Of a DNA stretch of 64,000 nucleotides, positions 1 through 11,122 are shown piece by piece. The notes below the pieces were generated by a model. That model was not told where the DNA came from. It saw nothing but the letters and a program-made list of their open reading frames with translations, and did no database searches. The DNA is from Planoprotostelium fungivorum (lineage: Eukaryota > Evosea > Variosea > Cavosteliida > Cavosteliaceae). A program made the translations under genes and the position numbers. Each line of letters starts with the position of its first letter. Position 1 is the stretch's first letter. The stretch spans positions 124,001 through 188,000 of the forward strand of contig MDYQ01000069.1 of NCBI GenBank assembly GCA_003024175.1, in the 5' to 3' direction.

Positions 1-166
1 CATCAGGTGATTGACATTCATGATCTCCCGATGACACGAGCAGACGTAACCGTTCCATCCAGTACATTGATTCCATTGCCAGAAAAGATTGTAGATGATG
101 GTGAGCTGACGTCCTCGAAATATACGTTAATCTGAATATCTTGTAGGACTCCACAGTCACGCCAAG

Positions 167-2989
167 ATGGTTCTACCGATTTCCAACCTAGACTCATCAC
201 GAAAACCGAAAGGACACACTCGCTACGTCTGCCTGTTGTTCAGCTGTCCAAAATGTACAACGAAGAGATACGTCTCAGAGATGAGGGACATGGAGAAGCA
301 TCTGTGGTCGGCCATTGATGAGAAGAAGAAGAGAGAGCACAAGGCATTCAGGAGTTTGGAGATAGATCACGAAGCCATACGAGGAGATTGGGAGAGGAGA
401 GGTCTCTATTGCATTCTCAGTAAGGTGGACATCAAGAGGATCGATTTCACGGAAGAAGAGCTCCTATTCATCATGGTGGAACAATACCGGTTACACGCGC
501 TCTACAAATCAGACATCAAGTATGAGATGTGAGTGAACGATGAAAACGGAGAGGTTTGAATATTGAATCGAACGCAGGAGTGTGAAACTGACTGGATCTT
601 CTGGTCCCATGTCACTGAGAGCCCAACGGACACATCCTTACGTCACCACTTTCCACTTCACCTTCTCCGATCAACACGTGAGTCACAATGAATAGTCAGC
701 TAATATCCTGACACATCCTGACAGAAGCATGAGAGGTTGATGATTCACGATCCAGACATGAAGTTGACGATCCATGACCCACAAAACAACTCTACGAGTG
801 ACATCCCTGAATTCCACGACATGTGCCTCTTTGTCCGCAACAATTTGGTGTCATTGATGGAAGGAATGAGAGGAGAAGAACAGAGCTTCAATCTGGGCTT
901 CGATCTCTCCAGGAGGACAGTACCCGTGGAATACAGCAAGAAGTACCCGTGGATCATTCCTCACATGGATATCTTGTTCAACGGAGCATCTTGCGGAGAA
1001 TTGATACAATCTGGACATGCTGAGAGGGTGGTTACAGCTTTTCGCAATGCACCGAGGTACTGGGAGGATGAATCAACTACAACAAACATGCTGGTTACAG
1101 CGTCAGAGAACGAACAAAAAGACATCGTACAGCTGTTTTTACATGACCCACGCATCGATCCTGCTTCAGATGACAACTACGCATTCCGATGGGCAGCAAC
1201 GAATGGACACACAGACATCGTACAGCTGCTTTTACATGACCCACTCATCGATCCTGCTTCAGAGTACAACTTCGCATTCCGAAGGGCAGCAGAGAATGGA
1301 CACACAGACATCGTACAGCTGCTTTTACATGATCCACGCATCGATCCTGCTTCAGATGACAACTGCGCATTCCGAGGGGCAGCAGAGAATGGACACACAG
1401 ATATTCTACAGCTGCTTTTACATGACCCACGCATCAATCCTGCTTCAGATGACAACTTCGCATTCCGACGGGCAGCAGAGAATGGACACACAGACACCGT
1501 ACAGCTGCTTTTACAAGACCCACGCATCGATCCTGCTTTAGATGAGAACTGCGCATTGCAAATGGCAGCAATGAATGGACACACAGATATTCTACAGCTG
1601 CTTTTACAAGACCCACGCATCGATCCTGCTTCAGATGACAACTTCGCATTCCGAAGGGCAGCAATGAATGGACACACAGATATTCTACAGCTGCTTTTAC
1701 AAGACCCACGCATCAATCCTGCTTCAGATGACAACTTTGCATTCCAATGGGCAGCAGAGAATGGACACACAGACATCGTACAGCTGCTTTTACAAGACCC
1801 ACGCATCGATCCTGCTGTGCATGACAACTACCCAATTCGAACGGCAACACAGATGGGACACACAAAAATCGTACAGCTACTTTTACATGACCCACGCATC
1901 GATCCTGCTTCAAGGGACAACTACGCACTACGAGAGGCAGCAGAGAGTGGACACATCATCATCGTACAAATGCTTTTACAAGACCCACGCATCAATCCTG
2001 CTTCAAGGGACAACTGCGCATTCCGATGGAAGGAAGAGATTGAACACAAAATCATCGAAACGCTGCTCTTACAAGAACCACGCATCGATCCTGCTTTAGA
2101 TGACAACTACACATTCCGACTAGCAGCAGAGAATGGACACACAGACATCCTACTGCTGCTTTTACAAGACCCACGCATCAATCCTACTTCAGATGACAAC
2201 TTTGCATTCCGAGGAGCAGCAATGAATGGACACACAGACATCGTACAGCTGCTTTTACATGACCCACGCATCGATCCTGCTTCAGATGACAACTTCGCAT
2301 TCCGATGGGCAGCAATGAATGGACACACAGACATCGTACAGCTGCTTTTACAAGACCCACGCATCGATCCTGCTTCAGATGACAACTTCGCATTGCGAAT
2401 GGCAGCAGAGAATGGACACACAGACATCGTACAGCTGCTTTTACATGACCCACGCATCGATCCTGCTTCAGATGACAACTTCACATTCCGATGGGCAGCA
2501 ACGAATGGACACACAGACATCGTACAGCTGCTTTTACATGACCCACGCATCGATCCTGCTTCAGAGTACAACTTCGCATTCCGATGGGCAGCAACGAAGG
2601 GACACACAGACATCGTACAGCTGCTTTTACAAGACCCACGCATCGATCCTGCTTCAGAGTACAACTTCGCATTCCGATGGGCAGCAGAGAATGGACACAC
2701 AGATATTCTACAGCTGCTTTTACAAGACCCACGCATCGATCCTGCTTCAGATGACAACTTCGCAATTCAAGTGGCATCTCGCAACAGACGTATAGCCGTC
2801 ATACAACTATTACTTCAAGATCAACGCGTTCTTGCTGCACGCAACTGTCATTCTGTGATTAGAAAAGCAATAGAACGTCAAGACCATGAGATCCTCCAAC
2901 TCTTTGCCAACTCACCAGGTGCAAAAGATTGGGACCACTTTACATTGGACGACATCAAGGACCCTCACTCAACGATCCGTAAACAATAA
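167..2989 (+). CDS. Ankyrin-repeat protein with long tandem array
   Basis: Three exons join cleanly: 167-528, 578-677 and 725-2989, with GT-AG introns of 49 and 47 nt. The N-terminal ~200 residues are charged and not recognised. The rest is about 18 ankyrin-type repeats with a 31-residue period built around phrases such as HTDIVQLLLHDPRIDP, ending in a divergent cap and TAA at 2987-2989. Ankyrin arrays bind protein partners; the partner cannot be read from the sequence. The repeats are nearly identical at DNA level, so the array was recently expanded or homogenised, and this produces long spurious antisense frames. The Met at 167 is the first usable start, but a possible splice acceptor ends at 146, so an upstream exon beyond the left edge is possible. 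Confidence 0.85.
1120..2785 (+). repeat. 93-bp tandem ankyrin-coding repeat array
   Basis: A 93-bp unit is repeated in phase about 18 times. The phrase aatggacacacagacat recurs at 93-bp spacing, for example near 1203 and 1296. Units differ mainly at a few positions (for example DDN versus EYN, HDP versus QDP). Two units near 1850-2090 are more diverged and break the homogeneity. Confidence 0.9.
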
Positions 2990-3015
2990 ATCCATCCGTG
3001 AAATTATTTTATTCT

Positions 3016-6000
3016 TCACAAGAACTTCTTGTAGTTAGATATGGTAGATGCCATGGTATCGATCTCTTGCTGCAGAGAATCCAACTGTCTCATCATCAGA
3101 CGACATCATCACACCACCTCTCTCACCTTTGCCGTGTTCTCGGCCTTCTTTGCCTCGGGCACCTTAGAGTAGGCAGCTGCCTGAGTGGTCTTCAGCAACT
3201 TGGCTCTGTCTCCTTCTGTCTTCTCCTTCTTCTTCTCCAACTTGCTGATCTCTTCCTCTACGTTCACCATACCCTGCAGCACCGTCACGATCATCATCAC
3301 TGACATCATGATGAAGACTCTTTACCTTGACAGTCATGTAGGCCTGTGTGTTCTCGTTGATCATCTCTACGCTGCAGCCCTCTGGTACTTCCTTCATGTT
3401 CAGAACAATCTCGGGCTCGGAGCACGAAGTGAAGAAGGCAAGAGTCTCTGTGAACTTTTTCAACAGCTCTTCCACCTGCCAATCGTGTGAATCATCGAAA
3501 TCTCCCGCGAAATTTCATCTTCGTCGCGAAATTTCGATACGTACCTCCTGGCTGGTGGTGTTGTAGTACAACTTGGGCTTCTGCTTGGTCAGCTGGAAGC
3601 TGGATCTCATCCTCCTGACACCCGAAACGGCCTCCTGGACAAACTACAACGAGTCAATTCTCCACGACCCCGTGGAGCACCCCCCACCTTGACCTGTCTC
3701 TCCACTTCCTCGTCCGCCCAGGCGGGAACAGACTGTGGGAATTCCGCCACACAGATACTTTCCGTGGAATCTTGTGGTCTCCTGGGAATTCTGTGCCACA
3801 GCTCCTCGGTCAAGAAGGGCATGAAGGGAGACAAGAGACGGAGACCAACATCTACACAAGTGTAGACGACCTCCCTTCCACTCGCTTGGCGGGCGGCGAC
3901 AGAGGCATCGTTGGCGTCACCGTAAATGATGGGCTGTAATTAAATTTAATTTCGACGATCGTTGTAGATGAATGATGGTCTCGTTGTAGATGGATGATTT
4001 TCACCTTCAGAGACTCGAGGTAGTTGTCACAGAAGTCGTAGAGCCAGAAAGAGTAGATGGCTGACGTGGCTTGGGCGAAATCGTAAAACTTGAATCCATT
4101 GTTCACGGCCTCAATCGTCGTCTGCAATTTGCTCAAGATCCACCTCTCCCACTCCGTCTCTCCCTTGCTCTACAACGCGTCATCCCTCCATCTACAACCC
4201 GCCACTCACCATCGGTTTCTCTTGTGGCACAAATTTGTCTCCCATGACCATGTTGGACAGTTTGACAGCGTTCCACAACTTGTTGCAGAAATTTCTGTAG
4301 GCGGCGACTCTCTGCACGTCCAAATTGATGCTGGCGCCTTGAGATGTGTACGCACACAGGGCGAATCGCATGGCATCTGTACCACACTCGGGAATTCCCT
4401 TGGGAAAGTCTTCCTTCTGTGCGAGCGTGGCCCTCTCGACCTGAAATTTCCGTGAATTCTTTGCGAAATTTCCGGGAAATTTCACCTCCTTGGGGTCGAG
4501 GTTACCCTCGTGGAGCTGCTTGTGGAGGTCCTCCAGTGTGATACCTCTGATCATGTCCATGGGGTCGATCACGTTACCCAATGACTTTGACATCTTCTTA
4601 CCGTGGGCATCCCTCACCATAGCGTGCAAGAAGACTTGCTTGAACGGGACCTTGTCGGTCAGTTGTAGACCGAGCATGACCATTCGGGCGACCCAAAAGA
4701 AAATAATATCCTGTCCCGTCTCCAATAGAGATCCAGGGTAAAACTTTTCCAAATCGGCCGTGTTGTCGGGCCAACCAAAGACGGAGAAGGGAAAGAGGCC
4801 GGAAGAGAACCAAGTGTCGAGGACGTCCCCATCCCTCTCCAGGACGAGGTCTGCCTCGGGGACCTGTGGGAACCTGGGAAGGTCAGGGAATGATTGTCGA
4901 CGTCGACAGTCACTTGGCGCGGGCGGCGGCGGTGGCTTCTTCAGGGGTCCTACCGACCACCCAATCGGAATTGGTGGCACCGGTGGGTCTCTGGGAACCC
5001 CTGGGATACACCAAATAGGCGGGAATCTGGTGTCCCCACCACAACTGTCTCGAGATACACCAATCCTGGGAACGTCGATATTTCGTCGAGATTTCGACGA
5101 GTTTTCTCACCTGGATGTCGGTCAACCAACGGTACCAGGTGGCCTCGTGGTGAGGTGGCAGGATCTCCATCTCCTTGTTCTCTACCACTTGAATGGCTCT
5201 CTTTGCCATGTCTTTGCAGTCGACCCACCACTGTGGCTTCAAGATGGGCTCGATGACGTCCTGCACACGCCGTGTCAGAGATAGGCCGGGGGAGGGGGGA
5301 GGGGTGGGAAGATTCTGGGAAAGTTTCGAGAAGGTTCACCTTTGAACGGGAGCACAGACCGAGAACCATCGGGTTGTCTCTCGTTCCCCTGAACAAGTTC
5401 TTCTCCTTCAGTGCCTCTACAACGGCCTCCCTCGCGTCGAACCTGTGAAATCTCAGTGAAATTTCCCCTCCCACCCCACCTCTTCATTCCTGTGAATTTC
5501 CCGCAGTTTTCATTGAGAACTCCGTTGTCAGTGAAGATGGAAATCATGGCCAAGCCGTTTCTCTTTCCACACTTGAAATCGTTGGGATCGTGAGCGGGTG
5601 TCACTTTGACAGCACCAGTACCGAAGGCCTTGTCTACCAATTCACCATCGGCGATGATGGGGAAGACACGATCTACAAAGGGGTGGATCAAGTTCTTTCC
5701 GATGAGGTGCTGTCGTGGCATCAGATCATGTCATCACACGAGATGATGAGATGATGAGATGATGAGATGATGAGATGTATGAGATGTATGAGATGTATGA
5801 GATGTATGAGATGTATGAGATGTATGAGATGTATGAGACGATGAGGTGAGGAGATGATGAGATGATGTTGTCACCTGGTAGCGCTCATCCGTGGGGTGAA
5901 CAGCCACGGCAGTATCTCCCAACATGGTCTCCGGTCGAGTTGTAGACACGACGATCTCCTCGTCTACAACGCGTCAACTCTTCTCCCTTCTCCTCCCCCT

Positions 6001-7229
6001 CACCTGATCCCTCCACCTTGTATGCGAAATCCCAAATGGCGCCAAATTCGTACTTCTTATCGTAACCGGGGACCGCAATGAGAGTTCTCTTGTCTAAATC
6101 GACTTTGTCGACTTCGATGTCAGAGATGGCCGTGTTCAGCTGGCAGCACCAGTTGACGAGACGGACGTCTCTGTAGATGATGCCGTCGTTGAACATGCGA
6201 ACGAAAGCTTCGGTCACGGCCTTGGACAGTTTCTGTTCGAGTCAGAATGATGATGGAAATGGATAGTGGAGGGCACCTCGTCCATGGTGAAACATTCTCT
6301 GGACCAATCGAGAGAGGAACCGATGCTCTTCAGCTGTCCGGTGATGCGGGCGGCGTACCTGAGGAAGATGAGATGATGGTGATCACGATGCATTGCCAAG
6401 TTGGAGGATGGGTGTGTAGAAGATACTCACTGGTCTTTCCATTCCCAAGCCTTCTCGAGGAACTTGGCACGGCCGAGATCGTGACGAGTCTGTCCCGTCT
6501 TCCACAGCTTTTTCTCGATGACACTCTGTGTGGCGATACCTGTGGGCGAAATGAGTTCGGGTCGAGTTGATAATGCATTGGATTGGTGTCTGATGAGAAG
6601 ATCGTATACCTGCGTGGTCGGTTCCAGGAACCCAGAGGGCGTTTCTTCCGTTCATACGGTGCCTGTATCTCATTCAACATTTCCCATCCAAATGTTCCAT
6701 ACGAGACTCACCATCTGGTGATACTGTCTTGAATAGAGTTGGTGAGAGCGTGACCGAGATGAAGAGTTCCGGTGACATTGGGAGGGGGGATGACCATCAC
6801 AAACTTCTCCTTGGTTGACTGGTTGTCGGCCTTGAAGAACTCCTTCTTCAGCCACCACTCGTACCAGGCTGATTCGACGGCATGGGGCTCATAGTTCTTT
6901 CTCATCGGGGCGGACATGTCTAAATAGATCGATCAGCGACGTTTCGAATGGAAAGGTTCACCCTTCTTCTCTCCGGCTGGAGTGGTATTGACAAATGGTG
7001 CCTCTTCTTCCTTGTCCTTCTTCTTGACTTCGGTCGTTTCACCCTTGCTGGCCTTTTCAGCGTCTTTGGCCTTCTTTGCTTCTGCTTGTTGTCTTTCCTT
7101 CTCCTTCTTGGCGGCTAACTTGGCTAATTTGGCTGCATTCTCTTCCTCCTTTCGCTTCTTCTTCTCATCACGCTTGGCGATCTCCTCAGCGGAGAGTTTT
7201 GGCTGTTCCTTAGTGGGATCAGCCGACAT
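3016..7229 (-). CDS. VARS1: Valyl-tRNA synthetase (cytosolic type)
   Basis: Class I aminoacyl-tRNA synthetase that charges tRNA-Val. It starts at 7229 with a Lys/Glu-rich extension of about 90 residues, as in eukaryotic cytosolic forms. The catalytic core follows: ATP-binding signature HLGH near 6755 after PPPNVTGTL, editing-domain phrase TTRPETM near 5935, and KMSKS at 4582-4596. The anticodon-binding region carries MPFLTEELW near 3820. The C-terminal coiled-coil arm reads [15 protein letters not shown] and the last exon (to 3016) ends NYKKFL. About a dozen short introns split the gene. Several hold GAAATTT-rich or ATCTACAAC-containing sequence, and one holds a satellite at 5741-5868. All catalytic signatures are intact. 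Confidence 0.97.
5741..5868. repeat. Intronic minisatellite in VARS1
   Basis: A GAGATGAT run passes into about seven perfect copies of the 9-mer GATGTATGA, then back to GATGAG repeats. It lies inside one intron of the valyl-tRNA synthetase gene and makes that intron two to three times longer than its neighbours. Confidence 0.9.
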
Positions 7230-7989
7230 CTTTTGTGATGCAACGATACAAGATGATCGAATGTGAGAGGAAGAAAATTATCGGAATTGCACATCTACAA
7301 TGTTCATTCTTTTATCCATCTTTTCACCGAACTCGTTCTCTCACAAGAAAGCACCGGCAGCGACGAGAGTTATGCAATCACCATCATAAATAGACTAAAT
7401 TCAGACGTCTAGTAGTCATTATCGTGAACGATATCGAAAATCTCGTCATTTCGATACCTATGAAGTGAAAGGGTCGATCTTTCATCTCTTCTTCTTTACG
7501 AGGGAGCCAACAAAGGAAAGATTCTATGAATATATAGATATTTCGTTCAAGGGTTGAAGATTTATGTACGGGAGCGTATCAATTGCTATTATCGTTATTA
7601 GTTACTTCTCTGCAATGTAGGCCATACTAATGGCTGACTTCTTCCGTTTTGGCACGGCATCATGTAAATCGCCAAGTTCGGAGGTGATCACCCACCATGA
7701 CGCCAAACGAATCAAAACGAAGCGAAGAGGCTTCAACACAATAATATCATCTGGATCATTCCTTCCTTTCTCTCTATCCCGCCGAATAAAATTTCAGATG
7801 GACGACCGTGGTCTTCAACCGTGACACGAATCCATATGCATTCTATGCCTCCCCTGCACATCTTCTCCTCTTCACGTGTTCACTACTGTTCACCTGGTAC
7901 CTAGAAGGCACAATGGAATGAGCCTGAGATATCGCGCTTTGCGCAGGCCTCGCGTAAAAGTCAGTCTACGGGAGGGCATCCAACACAAC
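7230..7989. other. Divergent intergenic region, VARS1 / FHA-HDAC
   Basis: A 760-bp spacer between two divergently transcribed genes, so it should carry both promoters. It is more AT-rich than its flanks, with AT runs near 7395 and 7530-7600. An open frame at 7630-7824 has no recognisable family. No RNA gene or mobile element was seen. Confidence 0.6.
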
Positions 7990-10895
7990 ATGTCTTCCAA
8001 CCGAGGAGAAGTCTATCTGTCCGCACATTTCTCCCCTTATAATGAGGTTCACCTGTGAGTTGTCTCGTCTATAAAGGCTAGATATCGGACGATGCATTTC
8101 AATACGTCCTCTCATCACGTAATCATCGTCCAATTCGGACTGTACAAGCCAACACTATGTCCATAGATATCCTCCTATACTTTCCGTCTTCAATGTCTCT
8201 CATAAATGATCAGATTGCCCGCCGGCACACGTGTAGGAAGAACCACTTTATCTACGATGGGTATTCGATCTGCAGAGAATCCAAAGAAGTTGTGTGTCTC
8301 AAGGCAACATGCTTTGTTCATTCCGACCACATCGGGTATCACCGCTCACGCGACAGGTGTGTCTATGTCCATCTTTCTCATAATGTCCACCTCTCGTATC
8401 TAATGTAAACAGGATCGAATCCTCTGTATGTGATTGCCAGTGGAGAGAAGAAGACCATCAAGACGGGAGACAGTGTATCTCTCTCTGTCGGAGATCGAGT
8501 TGGACTCCTCCACAACTGGTTCGTTTTCTCTGTCGAGAGAGATGTTGAAGAAAGATCACTCGGTGAGTCATCTTTTATTCATCATCGGAGGGATTTCCTC
8601 TCTTTCATCTCAACGTTTATCCTCGCAACTTCTGGAGCTCACATGTAAAACAGGTAAGAGGAAATTGGATGCCAAAGGTGATCGATACGACAAGCGTTCA
8701 TCTCAGAAGAAGCACAACTCCAGGAGAGGAGAGGTGTGACGACATCACACCAAGTCATCACCGATTGACTCCTGGCAGGTTGTAGTGGGAAAACCCGTCA
8801 AGCACTGGGACCAAGGCAAGAGGATGTGGGTGAAGGGCATGGTCATCCAAATGAACGTCAACGAAGAGACGAAGGAGAGGATGGCCCTCGTCGATATAGA
8901 AGGTGATCCGCGTCATCATCATCATCACGCGTCGCTCATACATGTGCAGGCGATCACGTGTGGAAGCCCGCCAACGAACTCATCGTGGAGAGCACCATGA
9001 TGCAGATCAAAGAGACCGACATCATCCGAAGCATGACCGACGGCCCGGGTGGCAAGGTGATGAGTCATCGTTCGTCGTCACAAATGCCAACGCGGGAAAC
9101 AGAGCAAGAGGCAGAGGAAATCCGGGCAACCATCTGACAGGGTCACACGATCTAGAGGTAGGGTCACTTACGCAGAATGGATGACATCATCGTCGGAGGG
9201 TCAGTCCATCTACAACGAGCCACGACAATTTCTGACGGGTTTACAGCGGAGGATGGTGACATGACTCACATGATGGAAGAGAGTGAGAAAGATATCAACA
9301 AGTGAGATGAGATTTCTGAGAAATTTCATGACAACCTTCCAGGTTCGCCGATCGTGAGCCCACTCACCTCGCTCCCGATCAGGTAAATTTCGATGAAATT
9401 TCGCGGCTGACACGGGTAAATAGGTTTCGGATGGTGTGACGGCCATCTTCTACTCGAAGGCCTGCGAGAAGCATTTTGTACCCAAATGGCACTATGAGAA
9501 ACCCGAGCGCCTGGACGCCATCATGAAAGGTACTCCCTCGTTGACTCTCCGTTGACTTCCGATCCTCCGTTGACTCTCCATCGTCTCCGTTGACCTTCCC
9601 ACAGGCCTGGAGAACCTCGTGAAGAAGTACCCCACGGCCGTTCGCATCGTGGAGGATTTTCCTCCTCTCACCTCGGAAGATTTAGTCTTGGCTCACAATC
9701 ACGCCTACTTGGACAGAGTCAAGCAAATGGTACCTGATACCGATGTACCCACCCACATCACTCAATACACGGTCGACGTGTGAGTTTTCAACGAGATTTC
9801 AAGCCGTAATGGTCGTACAGTGACAGCAAAGTGGAGGAAGACTTTGACACGTTCATGTCTAAATCTTCTTGGGAGGCCATTCTCATGGCCAACGGTGCCG
9901 TACGTAAAGCCATCGACATGGTGAAACATCGAATTTGAAATTCGAATCTCCCGCCAATTTTCTCAGGTCCACAACCGCGAAGTCCGCAACACCTTCTGCG
10001 CCATCCGTCCACCAGGTACCCACGAATCGAAATTTCAACGACATCTCCACGACATTTCTCACCGTGACAGGTCATCACTGTGGAGCTTCCGGTCACACTG
10101 AAGGAGCTAACTCTCAAGGCTATTGTATCGTCAACAACGTAGTGTTGGGTGCCCTCTATGCCAAAGAGAAGTACAACTACGAGAGGATCGCCATCGTCGG
10201 TGAATTTCTCCGGAATTTCCACGAATTCCACGCGAAATTTACACTCGATAGATTTCGACGTTCACCATGGTAACGGAACGGAAGAACTATTGTCCAACAA
10301 GGATGGATTCTTATTCGTTTCGATTCACGCTCACGACATTTATCCGCACACTGGAAGCGATAACATCCCCCGCGCACCTAACGTGGTCAACGTGGCCTTA
10401 GAGGTGGGGTTGGCTCGTTGTAGAATGGGAGGTGGCAAGTTGTAGATTGACAGGGGGTAGGTGGGAGATAGCTCGGAGGAATTTCACAGGGCGTTCGATC
10501 AGAAGATCATGCCCGCGTTGAGATCTTATTCCCCCGATCTTCTCATCATCTCTGCTGGATTCGACGCACACAAGAAAGATCCCACAGGTACGTCCATCAC
10601 CATCATCATCATCATCATGATGCTCATCAACTTGATCACCATCACATCACGCTGCTGCATCTTACCATCATCAATCCACATCATCATCATCATTAACATC
10701 ATCAACATCTGATGATGATGAATAGATGGCCTCAACTTGGAAGAACAAGACTACTTCACTATGACCGAAAAGTTGAAGCAGATCGCAGAGGAACACTGTG
10801 GGGGAAGGATCGTCTCTGTCTTAGAGGGTGGTTATCACTTACCCAGTTTAAAGAGGAGTGTCAGAGAACATCTCATCAGTCTCATCAAGAAGTAA
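7990..10895 (+). CDS. FHA domain-histone deacetylase fusion protein
   Basis: Roughly 615 residues from about 14 exons whose phases I followed throughout. Residues ~5-115 form an FHA domain (RVGR, then SRQHALF, then GSNPLYV, then GLLHNWFVFSV), a phosphothreonine reader closest in look to the PNKP/aprataxin type. A basic linker follows (GKRKLDAKGDR and KRQRKSG, possible nuclear signals) and a short all-beta segment (WDQGKRMWVKGMV). Residues ~284-612 are a zinc-dependent deacetylase: RPPGHHCG, VDFDVHHGNGTEE, SAGFDAH and LEGGYHL, with metal ligands and the catalytic His pair present. It most resembles class II and related enzymes and is expected to remove acetyl groups from histone or other lysines. 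Exon 1 ends at 8054 and exon 2 starts at 8214; that first intron is the least certain join. Confidence 0.88.
10594..10725. repeat. CAT/ATG-rich simple repeat in last HDAC intron
   Basis: A CATCATCAT and GATGATGAT simple-sequence tract fills the intron between the exon ending in GFDAHKKDPT and the exon beginning DGLNLEE. Confidence 0.8.
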
Positions 10896-11122
10896 ATCAA
10901 TACAATCCAATGCTAATGTTCATGCTTAAAGTGATCCTTCGTTATGCTAATATTCATGCTTAAAGTGATCCTTCATCTATGCTCATGTTCATGCCTCACA
11001 TTTATGCTTATGAACATAATATTCACGCTTCAAGTGATCCATTAATGGTAATGCTTAATTGTTTCATTTTTATCGATACAATCCAGTGTGAATGGGAACA
11101 CGATCGTGATTCTCGTTTCGTT
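10896..11122. repeat. Short direct repeats between convergent genes
   Basis: A 3'-3' spacer. A unit of about 31 bp (core TTCATGCTTAAAGTGATCC) occurs twice in tandem from about 10909, with a third degenerate copy to about 11042 ending TTCACGCTTCAAGTGATCC. It carries the transcription ends of both flanking genes; no gene was seen. Confidence 0.7.

Noticed and set aside
1177-2757. Long antisense open frames across the ankyrin array
   Set aside because: They repeat with the same 93-bp period and are by-products of the homogenised sense repeat; composition is unlike a real protein.
7630-7824. Small plus-strand frame upstream of FHA-HDAC
   Set aside because: Low resemblance to protein, in an AT-rich promoter-like spacer, no conserved motif.
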